Below are positions 42,336 through 55,065 of a DNA stretch of 64,000 bases, in pieces (position 1 is the stretch's first letter; each line of letters starts with the position of its first letter). A program made the position numbers and the translations under genes. Below the pieces are notes generated by a model. That model was not told the DNA's origin. It worked only from the letters and a program-made list of their open reading frames with translations, and ran no database searches. The DNA comes from Pyrenopolyporus hunteri (Eukaryota > Ascomycota > Sordariomycetes > Xylariales > Hypoxylaceae): positions 806,001-870,000 of the forward strand of contig CADCXC010000009.1 of NCBI GenBank assembly GCA_902806595.1, read 5' to 3'.

Positions 42336-44223
42336 CATAGCATCACTGCGGTTTTCTTTTTTCCGTCTTAGAAAAACAAACGCCCTACCAACCCCAAAAA
42401 TGGTAAGAGAATCTCGAGGCGAGATACAACTCTCGCAGCTAAGCCTTATCCACCCGAAATTGCTAGTCATGGTATCGACGTCTCCACGTCCATTGGCTTC
42501 TTTTTTCTGGAAGCGAGCTTCGGTCAGCTTGCCTTGACCGAGTTGTCATGTCTCTCAGATCTTTAATAAGTGGGACGCAGACGCAAGAATTTAGCTATGC
42601 GTCTGTCGTGCAGATTCCACTTGACAACAGCCTCACTTCTACTGATGGATTACTTAGTACAGTTACCGTATGTGTGCGTCTGGGGCGCGGCCCAGAATCG
42701 ACGAACTATGGTACTGTGGCCGTGGTATTTTAATTTCCTCGCTTCGATAGACCGGGGGCCGGAAAGGCAGCGAAGTACAGGCGAGCAGAACCAAGCGTTG
42801 CGCTGGCAAGGCATTCTTGGAGCGAACTGGGTCGCCTAGGAGGGGGAGGGGGACGCCTCAGTCTCAAGGGTCCTTAGAGGAGGGTGACTCCATGCTTACG
42901 TTTCATCGATAGCTCCCTCTCTCTACTGAGGCTGAAGTCCTATCTAAACAGTGGCTGTGTGTCCTACGTGTCTTACAGGCACCAACGACGTCTAATGCTA
43001 ATGTCGCACAAAACTCGTCGGAACTACCAAGGCGTGGGACATTCTCTTCCCAGTCTACCCAGGTATCGTCACGCCCACCGATTTTCCCGGGGGGGTGACG
43101 GCATTGTCCTGACGTCCAACTGCTAGGTAGGTAGCTTCTGGCCCTTGACGGTGCTGATTCTAAAGGAATTGACGGGTATCTGCCGCCATGCGTTACTTAC
43201 CAAACTACCCTATGCTTTCAGCTCGACCTACCAATCCTGTCTCATGGGCTCCCACTAAATCCGTTTGGTGCTTACCGCCCGCGTCCATGACTTCCCCATC
43301 CCATTACCTCCTACACTTGTTATTGCACTTGTCAGCCTTACCCGTCAGAGCAAACCCCGTTCATGTGGCCTACGAGTCTTTGGGCTGAACCCAACGAATC
43401 CACATTCGAGTGGCATATCTTTGAGCGCTATGCACCTCACTCTTTTCGAGGCCCACGATTCGAGCTAGCCGCTGCCGATAGGGTAGGCATACCGAACCCA
43501 AACTGGGGTGTCCCACTTGCGAGATTTCCCAGGATTTACATTATACCCCGGAATAACTTGGAGAGTAATTTGGCAACGCCTGTTTTCCTTTTATTGCATT
43601 CCCCTCGAGCGGAGGACCGGCGGCCTCGGTCTGGCTTATTTATCGCTTGTTGAATGCCTAGTGACTCGGATATCTTCCGATACATTCGTATGCATTTAGC
43701 TGTTCAAGGGCTGTGCTGCTACCCATCATGGCCAGGTATCTTCGCTTACTGCTTGGAGTTAACTTGTTGCACCTTTGCATCCTAATCAAAGGAACTGGAG
43801 ATCTCAGCAGGACATCTATCGATGCATCTCAGAGCCCTGACTAGACTCAGCGTTCGCCTCACCCAAGAGAGATATGCAGTTTGAGCCTTAATTTGTCCCA
43901 CCGACGCGTGTTGAATGATTGTCGCACCAATAGGCGGTTACCATGTATTGGTTGGAGTAAGATTTTGGCAACTTTGGAGTGAAAGATTCAAACTACCTAC
44001 CTAGATATCACAACTGACGATTGTAATACCGCACTGAAATTTTCTAATATCAACCACCAGGCAACTCCATTAAACCGACCGCTTCACACTCTAGCCTCCG
44101 ATAATAAATAAGTCTATCCTCGCCATCTGAGTCACGCTGAATTTTAAAGGAGTTACCCTTACACCAATATAAGTACGACAGTTTTCGAGGAGCATATACT
44201 CTTGTTTTAACGAAGAAATCAGC

Positions 44224-45145
44224 ATGGCGGAAGAATACGAAGAAGATATAATGAATTCTTATCCAACCACGGGTAACGCCTATTTCCCGGATGGGGGTAT
44301 CTACGAAAATAACGATCCCATCTACTGGGCGACTAGCGCAGCGATGGCGAGAAATACCTCGAATGAAAGTCAGCACACAAATTACTCGGCGGCCAGTAGC
44401 GGCCAATACGATGATATTGCGCTGTCGCCGAGTTTTGAGACTACGGGCAATTTCAATTTTCCTGTCAGCGGAAATGTAGGCACGTATATAATGGATGAGC
44501 AAGATCAAGATCCATCTACGTACAATGCGGGAGGGCAGGATTTTCAGTTTCAATATTACGACTTTATCACCACCGGAGACTCCGGACAAGGCCCGTATTG
44601 GCGACTGAAGCAGGAGTATAGGCCAACAGATCGCTTTCCGGAGACCCTCTCGGTTTCAAATTCCGACGTGTAAGTACCGTCCCGGGGCATACGCACATAA
44701 GGCTACTCGACTTCTAACAGGCCAATCCAGACCTCGTCCTACCAACAACACCTCCGGGAAGCACGTATGCCTCGAGCCTTTCTGTAACTCATCCCCGTTT
44801 GGGCGCAAGTCGGATCTAATACGTCACTACCAACACCTGCACCGTGACGCCTCCCAAAAGACACCTTATCTCTGCGATTGGAAGAGGTGCGTGAGATCGA
44901 AGGACCCGTTCTATCGCCTTGATCACTATAGGGAACACTTGCGCGAGTTCCACTGCGAAGACCTGGCGCGACGCGGGTCCAATAAGGAGAGTACTGCCTG
45001 GTGGGAGAACCGCAACATCGACATCAGGTGGTGGCGCTGTGCCAAGTGCCTCAGCCGTATTTTCATCGACAGCGACGGTTTTGAGTGCACCAAATGCAAG
45101 ACGACGTGCGAACCCGAGAGGCGCAAGCTGAGGGGATATAAATAA
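44224..45145 (+). CDS. C2H2 zinc-finger protein
   Basis: Two exons, 44224-44669 and 44731-45145 (donor GTAAGT, acceptor CCAG; a nearer CAG at 44720 would break the frame), 286 aa. The N-terminal half is acidic and Asn/Tyr/Ser-rich without a domain, like an activation region. The C-terminal half has two atypical fingers: CLEPFCNSSPFGRKSDLIRH with its second His in YQHLH, and YLCDWKRCVR followed by RLDHYREHLREFH. A zinc-ribbon-like pair (WRCAKCLSRIF and FECTKCKTTC) comes next. This arrangement is seen in many ascomycete hypothetical C2H2 proteins. Probable DNA-binding or chromatin protein; targets unknown. Confidence 0.8.
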
Positions 45146-48100
45146 GCAGCCACTCTGATCTCCAGCTGAGCGACAATGCAATTCAGCCCTGACTCCTTCG
45201 TCGCAAGACCGGGACTACTGCTGCTACGGCGCTAAATTACTCTAGTAACAGTTCGACGATAGGTCTACGCACGAACCATCCGCCTTTCAAATCGCGTTGG
45301 GCTAGAACTGGAGCCAGAACTGGGTCTGAAGAGTATATCGTTTTACGTCTGCGTTTCCATGCTTTGCTTTTTGCCTCCCCTATTACCCTCCACCGACAGC
45401 CTCTCATCCCTTTTTCTCCCATAGACGGTGTTGGCCACACGTCCCTTTTCGATCTATGACGCTATATGGCGTAGGGCTGAATGTACACTACATAGAATGC
45501 GGTATGTTTTGGGTGGCCATCGGAGGGCCACGTTTCATTGCATACAAGGACTAGACGGTAGAACGGCAGTATGGTGTTTTTGTTTTTGTTTTGTTTTATT
45601 TTTATTCTCGGTCCCCCTTTCTTCCATTTTCCACTTTCTCCAGATGACGCTGACACGAGCCATGAGGCTATGCTTGTATTTATTTTTTTTTCTCGGTCAT
45701 CGCGTTGAACTGCCTAACAATTTTCTTAACTGGGGCGTTATACGGCGGCTGTATGGGTACCAGGTCATATCATCCGCGTTTGGAACTCCTACGGCTCAAG
45801 GGTAGATAGACAGTCGTATACGGTCAAGGACCGTTTTTTTCCTATAGTCGGCTGTCTACTTCTCTTTCATGAGTCATAGGTGCTGGAGGGTGGTGTGTGG
45901 GATACATGGGAAGAGATCTTTACACGCGGAAAACCCGGATATCTGATTTCGATCCTAAGGACATGGCTTATTTCTGTTTAGCAGGCTTCTTTTTTTCGGG
46001 CGTTACTTTTTAGGGATGTTATATATGTATCTATGGATGTATGGATGTATGGGTATATGGATGGATGGATGGTAGGGCTAGCACTACGGTGGCAGGGTAG
46101 GGTTACGTTTTATGCTACGGCGGAAAATACCGCGGTTCCGTTCATACTTTGATCAACTAGGCAGATTCGCCAATACTCTTCTATGTACGTTCTCCTTAAT
46201 TATTAAAAATTCCTGTATACGCGGCCTCTCAGCTTTGATACGCGCATGCAGGTGTATGCGCGGTTACTGCAGCAGTCCACGATGGAGAGGCTCTGCGGGA
46301 TGTAAGTATGTAGTAGGGAGTTGCCGGGGCCAGGATAGGTTCATTTGCTAACCAGGGGGGCTTTCCCCTGCAGCCCATCTGCCTAGTCCCGTGAGACGTC
46401 TACATAATCTAGTCCTTTGCCTTCCCTTAACTACCTTCACACATGTGCGAGTGTTGCTACCTCTCGCAGATTCTATGAGTCACGTAGAGGGGAAAAAAAT
46501 TTCAATAATTTCAATACTAAAAATAAGGACACAGTATGTATTAAGGTTGCATATAACTGGTTGATCATCATCTCGTCAAAAACTTGTGGCAACCTTACTT
46601 ACTCGATATATAGGATACTTTTTTCGATCTATTGCATTACGTCCGTACACAGGATTTCTTGGGTCCCACGTAGCCGCCTTGTCTGTATGACACCAATGAG
46701 CTAGTTACAGCACCTACATTATCTAACCTTACCTACTTAGGTGGTAACTTAGTAATTCGTTGGGCTCCAACTTAGATGTTCGATCAGAATTCTTCCCAGA
46801 AGGATCTTCTTTTTTCAAGTGCTACCGCAAGTATTACCGCGGCTGTGGGTGCGATCCTTCGAGGCCGGTTGATAGGATCGTCAGGCACGCCTCGAGTGTG
46901 ACTGCATTGCGCGTAGGAAGCCTGCTTTGGGGAGATGCTGGGCTTGATTGGAGTCGGGATATAAGTATGTAGGAGGAGGATGGTATGCATATAAGGTAGC
47001 TAGGTGCATACGATTATTTGTAGCCAAGGTATACAAATATATCTAGTATGTACGTAGGTAGGTATATACCGAGGCATATATATAAACCCAGAGCCACGCA
47101 TTTGCGTACCGAAGCTCGGGTGAGATGGACCCGCCGTGGCTTGGCTTTGAAGGACGACTCATACGCCCTTTCTATGGGTTGAGGGGTCTGCGTTGGATAC
47201 CGAACCTGCTGCACACAGGGCTTAGGGTGATATTTGCTCATATGCCTGGGGAGGTGTAAATATATGCTACCATGAGTATCAAGGGCATAAGATAACATGA
47301 CGTACTTACGAGACCGCTAGATATATATGCAGTGATGCCTAGGCCCATATTGGCTAGGACATTCATAGACTACCTACCTAAATCCAATATCACCTTTCTT
47401 AAGTAGTTATTGGCCCATCAGCCTCTGTTGTGTCTACCTCAGTGTCGTACTTAGGAGGTAAGTAAGGCAAGGTTGAGTACCTAATCATACCTTACATCCC
47501 AATATCTCGCTAACTAAACCGACTCCCCTACATAGATCATAGGCATGATACCTAGTAGCTTGGCATCTAACAGGTATAGAACTAAAGGAAGGAGTTTCTC
47601 CCCAACAACTTTCACCGCTTTGAAGCCGGCTGCCCCCATGGCGTAGGCTATCTAGATACGTACAGCGAATAGCGTTGGGATTTCGGCAGTTGATACTGCG
47701 CATAAACATAAGTAGGCACGTATATATCTCCTGGTGGCTTTACGAGCGGTCAGATCTACTCCTGCTCCCCCTATACCAATGGGCAGGGGCTCCGCCTCCT
47801 TTTTTGCCAGACTTCCGGTGCCCAGGGCCCATTCATTGGTTGATTGCTAGGGCCGAACAGACAAGCCTCTTATGATGCAATTGCTTCAGGGGCGGTGCTA
47901 TCTTCGCCATCGATTCTGTGAGACGTTTGAAAATGTCTTCCTAACTTCGTTATGGTGTCCGTTAATTAGCGTCTTTCATTCATATCTCTCTTAGATTGAG
48001 AGCAAGATATACGGAATTATTAGACTGGCTAAGAGGTCCTATAGCTATAATATTCATCACCGAATTAAACTTAATTCGTATAGTAATTTAGATTTATTCG

Positions 48101-48899
48101 CAGTTCTAACTTTGAAGGTTTTCGTTAGCCTTCTTATTGAGTGGGGGTTACTTCCTACGAATCATCATCTCTTGCGGCCCTATTACCCTATGAGCTCTCC
48201 GGAACATAGTGTTTCTAGAATAAAAACAGCGTACCCCTTGGCTTAGATAGGAAAATATACGCGCTCTACTGATCTTTCATCGATGTCCAAAAATCCAATC
48301 CATTCTGTTCTACATTGCAAGGTTAATATCCAAGGCGCAGATGGTGATCTTTGTATATATAAGCCACGGTATGTACGTTACAACGTAGCTATTATTCACC
48401 AGAGTCCTAGAATCCGGCTGTTGGCGTACGATATGTTTATTGGTGGCTTGCTAACCAGTTGACAGTCGAGTGCTGAGCCACAAGCACACACCCCTGATTT
48501 ACGTCGTAATCGTATTGCGTTTCCGTACAGCCCTTCCGCTTTCGATACCGGCAGACATGCTATCCATGATACACGGCTTTTGCGATTATTCCTTACGAAG
48601 CTATAAGAAAGAGTCCTACTTTTGGGCACCTAACCTTAGTCATTAGCTCCCCGCCATATCATGATGCCTAGGTGGGCTGGAGTTCCGCGATCGCGTCTTG
48701 CGATAGCCAAGAACTTAGTACCCGTCACATAGCGTAATCGAAACGGCCGATATGTCTACATATGTGGCTATAGCCAAGATTGGCCCCCCCATACTCATAT
48801 TTCCTAACTCCTCCCGGCTGCCTTCTATTGGGTGCTTATCTCGTCTTACAATCGCGTTGCCGTCATAGCCGTATATCTTTGGATAACGTCACAACGCCC
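45146..48899. other. Gene-poor tract, left part
   Basis: About 3.75 kb without a supportable gene. The first 600 bases are the 3' flank of the C2H2 gene, with T-rich runs near 45.6 kb. A GGAT/GTAT repeat lies near 46.03 kb. TACCTA-type scraps near 46.73, 47.05 and 47.37 kb. Confidence 0.55.
46031..46072 (+). repeat. ATGG/ATGT microsatellite
   Basis: Imperfect array of ATGT and ATGG tetranucleotides. Confidence 0.85.
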
Positions 48900-50410
48900 T
48901 TAATAAACACCGACTATCGCAAGCGAGGCTGGCCACCGAATTTGAGGGACGACTTTCCCACCAACGCCGCGGAAAAAGAATAAAAAAACTAGGCTACGAG
49001 GCGATAGCCTTACCTGCTTCCCAGCTGAAGCCTCGAGGGCGGACCGTAGTGCAATATTTGACCACGATCCAGCCCGCGGCGTCAGGGACCAGAAGCGGGC
49101 TATACATACACTCTGCGCTGCTGACATTACACAGGACGAGCCGCGAAGACATCTGCCGATAAAACAGATGCTGATAATCCAAGCGTGGCCAAGATCCATA
49201 TCTCCGAGATCGATCGCGCGCCGTCCCGTAGCCGCAGCGGCCGAGGCTAACCTACGCACGCTCGAGCACACCTATGCAGACCGCGTACATCCGAGAGGCC
49301 ACGGCGTATTAATCGCGACGCAGGTATTGGCACGCTGTATGTGCTGCTGCCAAAGCGGTAGCCGCTAGCGTTCAGAGATGACGTCGCTGGGAAAGTCGCC
49401 GGGCAGACGGATGATCGATCCCCTGAAAGACCCACCGTCGGCTCCATCGCCGTGTTGGTGCACGCGGCCTAGAGAACAAAGCAACTATATATGGGCTTTA
49501 GGAGGCAGGGGATCAAGTGCCGAAATAAACTAGGGAGCCTCGTTTCTAAAACCTCGCCGGGACTTTGCCAGGTGGAACTACTCGACTCGGTGGTGGGAAC
49601 GGAATGATGGAATGGAGTCGTTACCGCGGGGTTGGGGGCACAGGACTCCGCGGAAGAACTGCGATATTGTTATCTACCTGTCGGCCCTGGGCTGCTTCGC
49701 CCTCGATACCGGGGCTCGGTCGTGAAGCCGAGAACGATGCGTGGGCGTTACACCGGGCCGAGATTAGGCCGCCTGGACTGATGGGTTGCGGGGTGAGGGC
49801 TATTCCGCTCCATATAAAAGCCGATTTAGGTCTAAGTCGTGGTGGTGAACTTCAGGGGTTGATTGTATGTCCCGAGGCGAGGCTATATGTGACGGGACTC
49901 GATGTTACGAATATGAAGATAGCGAGTTATTGTCTTATTAGACTTACTTCCATCTTGTTAAATGGATGCTTAAAGGCGTCATCACTCTCAGAGCGAGGAT
50001 ATAACACAGTCTTTATAACGGTAGCTGTACTGTACTATAGAGCGATAGCCAATCAGAGACGTATCCACCTACTATATTGGGAAAATTGTTTGTACCTCGG
50101 TACTTAACTAAAGTCAACTGCCCAACATTTGCCAAAGTTCGAGAAGTGCCCTCATTCAATTTGCCGGAATTTAAGAGAATGATTAACTCCTGATAGCATG
50201 GAATTTGGCTTAGGAAATTTATTACCGAGTTAGTAGTTCAGCCCATTGAGTCGTATTTGCTCAGGCATAGAAGGACAGATGGTATTGGCGTACTCTCCGC
50301 TGTTTGATTTGAGACTATAGTGGAACTGAGAAGCCATTGCCAACAGGACTCCTCCCAACTTACCTGGGTGGATGGACAGTGTGCTTTCGTCCCGTGTATG
50401 AATCTGCAGT
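48900..50410. other. Decayed coding-like islands
   Basis: GC-richer than its surroundings, with open frames of protein-like texture but no intact gene. On the minus strand 48994-49182 reads SSRLVLCNVSSAECMYSPLL and TVRPRGFSWEAG, then a possible GTAAGG donor. On the plus strand 49565-49880 shows CDIVIYLSALGCFALDTGAR in one frame and RAEIRPPGLMGCGVRAIPLH in another, implying a frame change near 49715. At 50128-50410 a plus frame with three stops reads VREVPSFNLPEFKRMI and PIESYLLRHRRTDGIGVL. I cannot name the ancestor(s); several dead genes may be mixed. Confidence 0.35.
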
Positions 50411-52310
50411 ACGTCAGCTCAACATATCCATAGTTCTGAGAAGATTGTGACTGTGGGATGTTATCGAGATTCTATGCATGTAAGCCTACGGACTCCGAGG
50501 GGCTTGGCTAGATGCGCCGGAGAAATCTTGCGGCAGCTCTAGCGGATCACCATCCTGCGAGGACCGAAATCCCTCGTAAGTACGTATTTTAAGAGGTCGG
50601 GAATCGCACCAGCAGTTATACTGCGTATAAGTGTAATACTCACATAGGCTTAAAGGCTTTGGGCTGTGGACAGAACATAGTCCACGTAAAAGAAAAGGTC
50701 ACCAAGTGGCTGAGAGCTTCTAACCGTGTTATTAACTCAAGACCAGTGTTGGCTAATTATAGCAGGGAAACTAACGATGAGTGATAAATGGCTATAATAG
50801 TCACTTACTCAATCGTCTGATTGGAATATCGGTGTGGTAGTGGCTCACGTTATATTGTAAGACCTTGCTGGCCCATCACCACGCGAGATGGGTTCGGTAA
50901 CCACGTTCATCTCTCCATATTGATGGATCAACATTATTATTACCTGGGCCACGCAACCACGGTCAATGATAGGATTACCTGAGAAAAGTCGTTCTGGTCA
51001 AAACAGCTTTTCATCTAGGATCCGGCTATGCTTAGAATAGGTCGCTAAGTCAAACGTGGCGGACTATCGTGACGGACCCTATAATAATTAAAAAAAGGCA
51101 CCTAGATAAGTTGATTTATGTCGTGGAACGGTCGGGTAATAAGTCTCGGAGATACCAAGTACAAGCTGGCTAGACCTTTCGGTATTGCGAGTTTCTACCC
51201 GGCCACTTATACGTACTCCGAGTAAAGGCTACATATGATTGGATCGTGGTAAAGCCCATTTCCGCCATTATATATACAAGTGCCATGGTGGACAAGACAG
51301 CCGTAAAAGCTATTAATAGTTAGTAGTTACTAGGGAGGTTGTATAAATATATGGACAAGCAGAGGCTTGATGTTCAACTGTTCTCCCGCTGAATCTGAAC
51401 ACTACTACATTGTCCACTGTATCCTACCGTTGATTACTATTCTTGCGGACTTGTGGACGTTATTCTTCATTTGAAGATGTATCCATGTATCTTGTTGGCC
51501 CGGATCGCATGACGACTAATACCTATGTTACCTTTAAGGAAGGTAGCTTCGCTTGCGCACTTAGTAGGTACCTGGCAGTACTGGTGCAATAACAAGGCCG
51601 GGGGCTTTCTTGGGGTACCCAGATCGAAGGCACGGCACGGCACGAGCTACTATGTACACTCATCTTACCGGACTCTCTCCATCGGTTCAATTGACATAGA
51701 TACCTACATGTACCTAGGCTCGATCCATGGTCGGTATCTTACCTCCTCTCTTCTCCGCAAACCGGCAGAATGTGGGGGTATCAGCCCCCCTCAATGGTGG
51801 GCTGTGATTGGCTAGTGCCCCTCACCTTCAATTTCTGCCATTGCTTTCCGTACGACGCGCCAAAGAACCGCAATCACGACCCAGCTGCGGTATGTACAAT
51901 ACACAACAACATACAAGGTGGTAAGTAGTATGGTACCATGCAAGTATTGCAGGTATTGCATGTATTAGCCCTGTACCTCCTCCACCAAGCCCGTAGGTAC
52001 CTTCCAGTACGTCTCTAGCAGAAACATCGGCATTGCGCGCATTGTGGTGCTCTGGGGGTGTTTTAAAGGCGCTTTAAAGGCGCTAGCTCGCCCCGTTACG
52101 CAAGAAACCCCTTCCTCAGCTCCGGGATCCATCCAAAATCTTGGACAGCTTCAATTTTTGTCTACGCCATTTTCCTTCTTTTCCCCTCGGCTTCAAACCC
52201 TTAGCGTCTGCCAGCAAGCCACGCCGTCGGCTTCGTCGGTCTATTCGGTTTGGTCAATCGTCGCCCGTGCCCCTATCCGTGTCCAGGTATAATTATCGTA
52301 TATTTATTGT
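50411..52310. other. Gene-poor tract, right part
   Basis: AT-rich, no gene recognised. The last 250 bases are the pyrimidine-rich promoter and leader of the isocitrate dehydrogenase gene. Short direct repeats near 51.62 kb (GGCAC) and 52.06 kb (GGCGCTTTAAA). Confidence 0.55.
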
Positions 52311-53986
52311 ATGCGCCGAGAGCCTCTGTTCACCATGAGTGCCACCTATTCATCCGCGGTCCGTTGCATTCGGCCGTCTGTCTTCCATAGATCGGCGAGG
52401 CCGCTGCTGAGATCGTCGCCTATCAAAATTAGACCAGCAGTGCCAGTGGCGCTCTTCCACCAGACCAGGCTTAATATGGCTGCGCAGAAGATCAAGGTCC
52501 AGAATCCCGTCGTCGAGCTCGACGGCGATGAGATGACGAGGGTCATCTGGCAGGTCATCAAGGACAAGTTCATCTACCCTTTCCTCGACATCGACTTGAA
52601 GTACTACGACTTGGGTTTGGAGTACCGTGATGAGACAAACGACCAAGTGACCCTTGACGCCGCCGAGGCCATCAAGAAGTACTCGGTCGGTGTCAAATGC
52701 GCCACTATCACCCCCGACGAAGCCCGCGTAAAGGAATTCAACCTTAAGCAGAGTAAGTCCGCGCATAAAAACACGCATGCCCTCACACTACATACACACA
52801 TATTCTCCCTCTCTTTCTCTCACATATAGTCTTGTATACATTCGCCATGCCAGCGCACCAACCCGCATAGCAATCAGCCACCCCCAATCCCCGCACTATA
52901 GTCGCTGTTGGGTCTTTTGAGTTGGTCGCCTAAGATAAATTAACTAACGTCGGCCTCTCCTTGTGCAGTGTGGCTCTCGCCCAATGGCACGATCCGCAAC
53001 GCTCTCGGTGGTACCGTCTTTCGTGAACCCATTGTTATCCCCCGTATCCCGCGATTAGTGCCGGGATGGAAGAAGCCTATTATTATCGGCCGTCATGCCT
53101 TCGGTGACCAGTACCGAGCTAAGGACAGGGTCATCCCCGGCCCGGGGAAGCTGAGCATGGTATACACTCCTGAAGGTGGCAAGCCCGAAGAGATCGAGGT
53201 CTTCCAGTTCAAACAGGGTGGCGGCGTCGCACAAACACAGTACAACACCGACGAAAGCATCACGGGCTTCGCGCATGCTAGTTTCAAGTTAGCTCTCGAC
53301 AAGCAACTGCCCCTTTACATGAGCACCAAGAACACCATCCTCAAGAAATACGATGGCAGATTCAAGGACATCTTCCAGAACTTGTACGACACCCAGTACA
53401 AGAAGGAATTCGAAGCCAAGAACATCTGGTACGAACACCGCCTGATCGACGACATGGTCGCCCAGATGATCAAGAGCACCGGTGGATATATCATGGCGCT
53501 TAAGAGTAGGTCCTACATCCCGATTTAACAACAGGATGTGTGAATTAACATCTTGTACCAGACTATGATGGCGATGTCCAATCCGACATTGTGGCACAGG
53601 GCTTCGGGTCCCTTGGTCTAATGACGTCGGTCCTCATCACGCCCGACGGCAAGACCTTCGAGTCGGAAGCGGCGCACGGCACGGTGACGCGACATTATCG
53701 GGAACACCAGAAGGGCCGCGAGACGTCGACGAACCCGATCGCCAGCATCTTCGCCTGGACCCGAGGTCTCGCGCAGCGCGGCAAATTAGACAACACACCA
53801 GAACTAATCGCATTCGCCGACAGCCTCGAGAAGGCCTGCGTTGACACCGTCGATATCGACGGTGTCATGACCAAGGATCTGGCCCTCGCATGCGGCAAGA
53901 CGGCCCGCGAAGACTACGTTACGACGAACGAGTACCTGGATGCGGTGGAGAAGCGCCTGAAGAATACCCTAAAGGAGAAGTTATAA
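52311..53986 (+). CDS. IDP1: NADP-dependent isocitrate dehydrogenase
   Basis: Oxidises isocitrate to 2-oxoglutarate with NADP+, supplying NADPH. Three exons: 52311-52752, 52969-53505 and 53562-53986; 467 aa. The N-terminus (about 50 residues, rich in Arg/Ser/Ala, few acids) is a mitochondrial transit peptide; the mature enzyme starts near MAAQKIKVQNPVVELDGDEM. Substrate and metal motifs: ELDGDEMTRVIW, CATITPDEARV, MWLSPNGTIRNALGGTVFRE, RHAFGDQYRA, KNTILKKYDGRFKD, WYEHRLIDDMVAQMIKS and NYDGDVQSDIVAQGFGSLG, then EAAHGTVTRHYR. Possible starts: 52311, 52335, and 52476 for a form without transit peptide. It ends KEKL, at best a weak peroxisomal signal. Confidence 0.97.
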
Positions 53987-53991
53987 ATGAG

Positions 53992-54032
53992 GCGCATGTG
54001 CTAGATCGTGCGCATGTGCTAGATCGTGCGCA
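53992..54032 (+). repeat. 18-nt tandem repeat
   Basis: Two perfect copies of GCGCATGTGCTAGATCGT (53992-54009, 54010-54027) and a short third start, seven bases after the IDP1 stop codon. Each unit contains the palindrome GCGCATGTGC-like core, so it would be in the 3' UTR. Confidence 0.9.
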
Positions 54033-54162
54033 AGGGGATTAGATCGAAGATATAGATCAGGATCTAGACTCGAGAAGAGAACCAATCGCTTGGGAAGAGC
54101 ATAAGCATGAGCATGAGCATCACTTACACTTACGTTGGCCCACACATATATCCTCTCGGGAG

Positions 54163-54185
54163 GAAACGAAACGAAACGAAACGAA
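54163..54185 (+). repeat. GAAAC pentanucleotide repeat
   Basis: About four and a half copies of GAAAC. Confidence 0.85.
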
Positions 54186-55065
54186 CCCCCCTTTTGAAGA
54201 TCTACGTTCCTGGCATGGCTGATCCCTTTTACGTTCCGGGTTATATGTATATTCTCTCGTAGGTTATGCAGATAGATAGCGTGCGAGCGTCTCATGAGTA
54301 TAGTATAGTATAGGACGAAGAGAGGATATCGAAGATACCTAACTATGGAGTTCCGAGCCACGCCCCAATTTCCTTTCATTTCTCTTCAATTCGATACCTA
54401 GGCTCGAATTACTCGTATTCACCCGTGATCTTTCTGATTGTTGGTTTAAACCCGTACATAGGTATTTGATTTTACATGTACCCAACGGCGAAGTACATCG
54501 ACTACAAGCTCTCCCTCAGCCTTCTTGGCATCGAAGTAGCTCATATTTAAGCCTAGCATAAAACACGCGCCCTAAGAACCAATCGATGCGATCCGAGCCG
54601 TACTAACTAACGCTTAATTAGGATAAATACCTAGGTAGGTAGGTAGATATCTGTCCGATACCTATCAACATCCCACCTATAACGCTGTCCACATGTGTTC
54701 GCCACGCGCCGCTAGAAGTATACGTGAACTCCTAATAACTCAGATTCACAGCATAGAACAATTCTGAGCCGGGGCGGAAATGGGGGGGTCCCCATGCAAG
54801 ACCACTAGATGACCGACCGACCAACTAATTCGAGGGGTATCATCCACCACGCCTCTTCAACTCCTATTCCTCGTCCCGTTCGTATCCGAAGACTCGCTGC
54901 CATTTTCGCCGACATTCCATCGCTTTTTTTGATCCCTATCCCGATCCCTAGTCCTCCTACCCATCAACATAATCATAACGCCGTATAGTCCCAGTAATAT
55001 ACATTATCACTATGACAACCTCAAACCTCAACCTCGCCTCCCCGCACCGCAGCGCGGCCGCGACG

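Larger units (their letters stand above)
40307..44223. other. Gene-poor spacer, about 3.9 kb
   Basis: Repeat-rich on the left (GGGT/GAGT then CCTA arrays to about 40.45 kb, more TACCTAGGTA at 40.85, 41.37, 41.55 and 41.8 kb). A relict frame at about 42.1 kb and a poly-A tract are listed separately. From 42.5 to 43.7 kb short plus frames lack motifs. Confidence 0.55.
53987..55065. other. Intergenic, convergent gene ends
   Basis: 3' flanks of IDP1 (plus) and the arrestin gene (minus). Rich in small repeats (18-nt tandem at the left edge, AAACG near 54.17 kb, TAGTATAG near 54.3 kb, TAGG array near 54.63 kb). No gene recognised. Confidence 0.6.

Noticed and set aside
45146..52310. Possible secondary-metabolite gene cluster in the gene-poor tract
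   Set aside because: No synthase, tailoring enzyme or transporter frame can be assembled; only decayed scraps are present.
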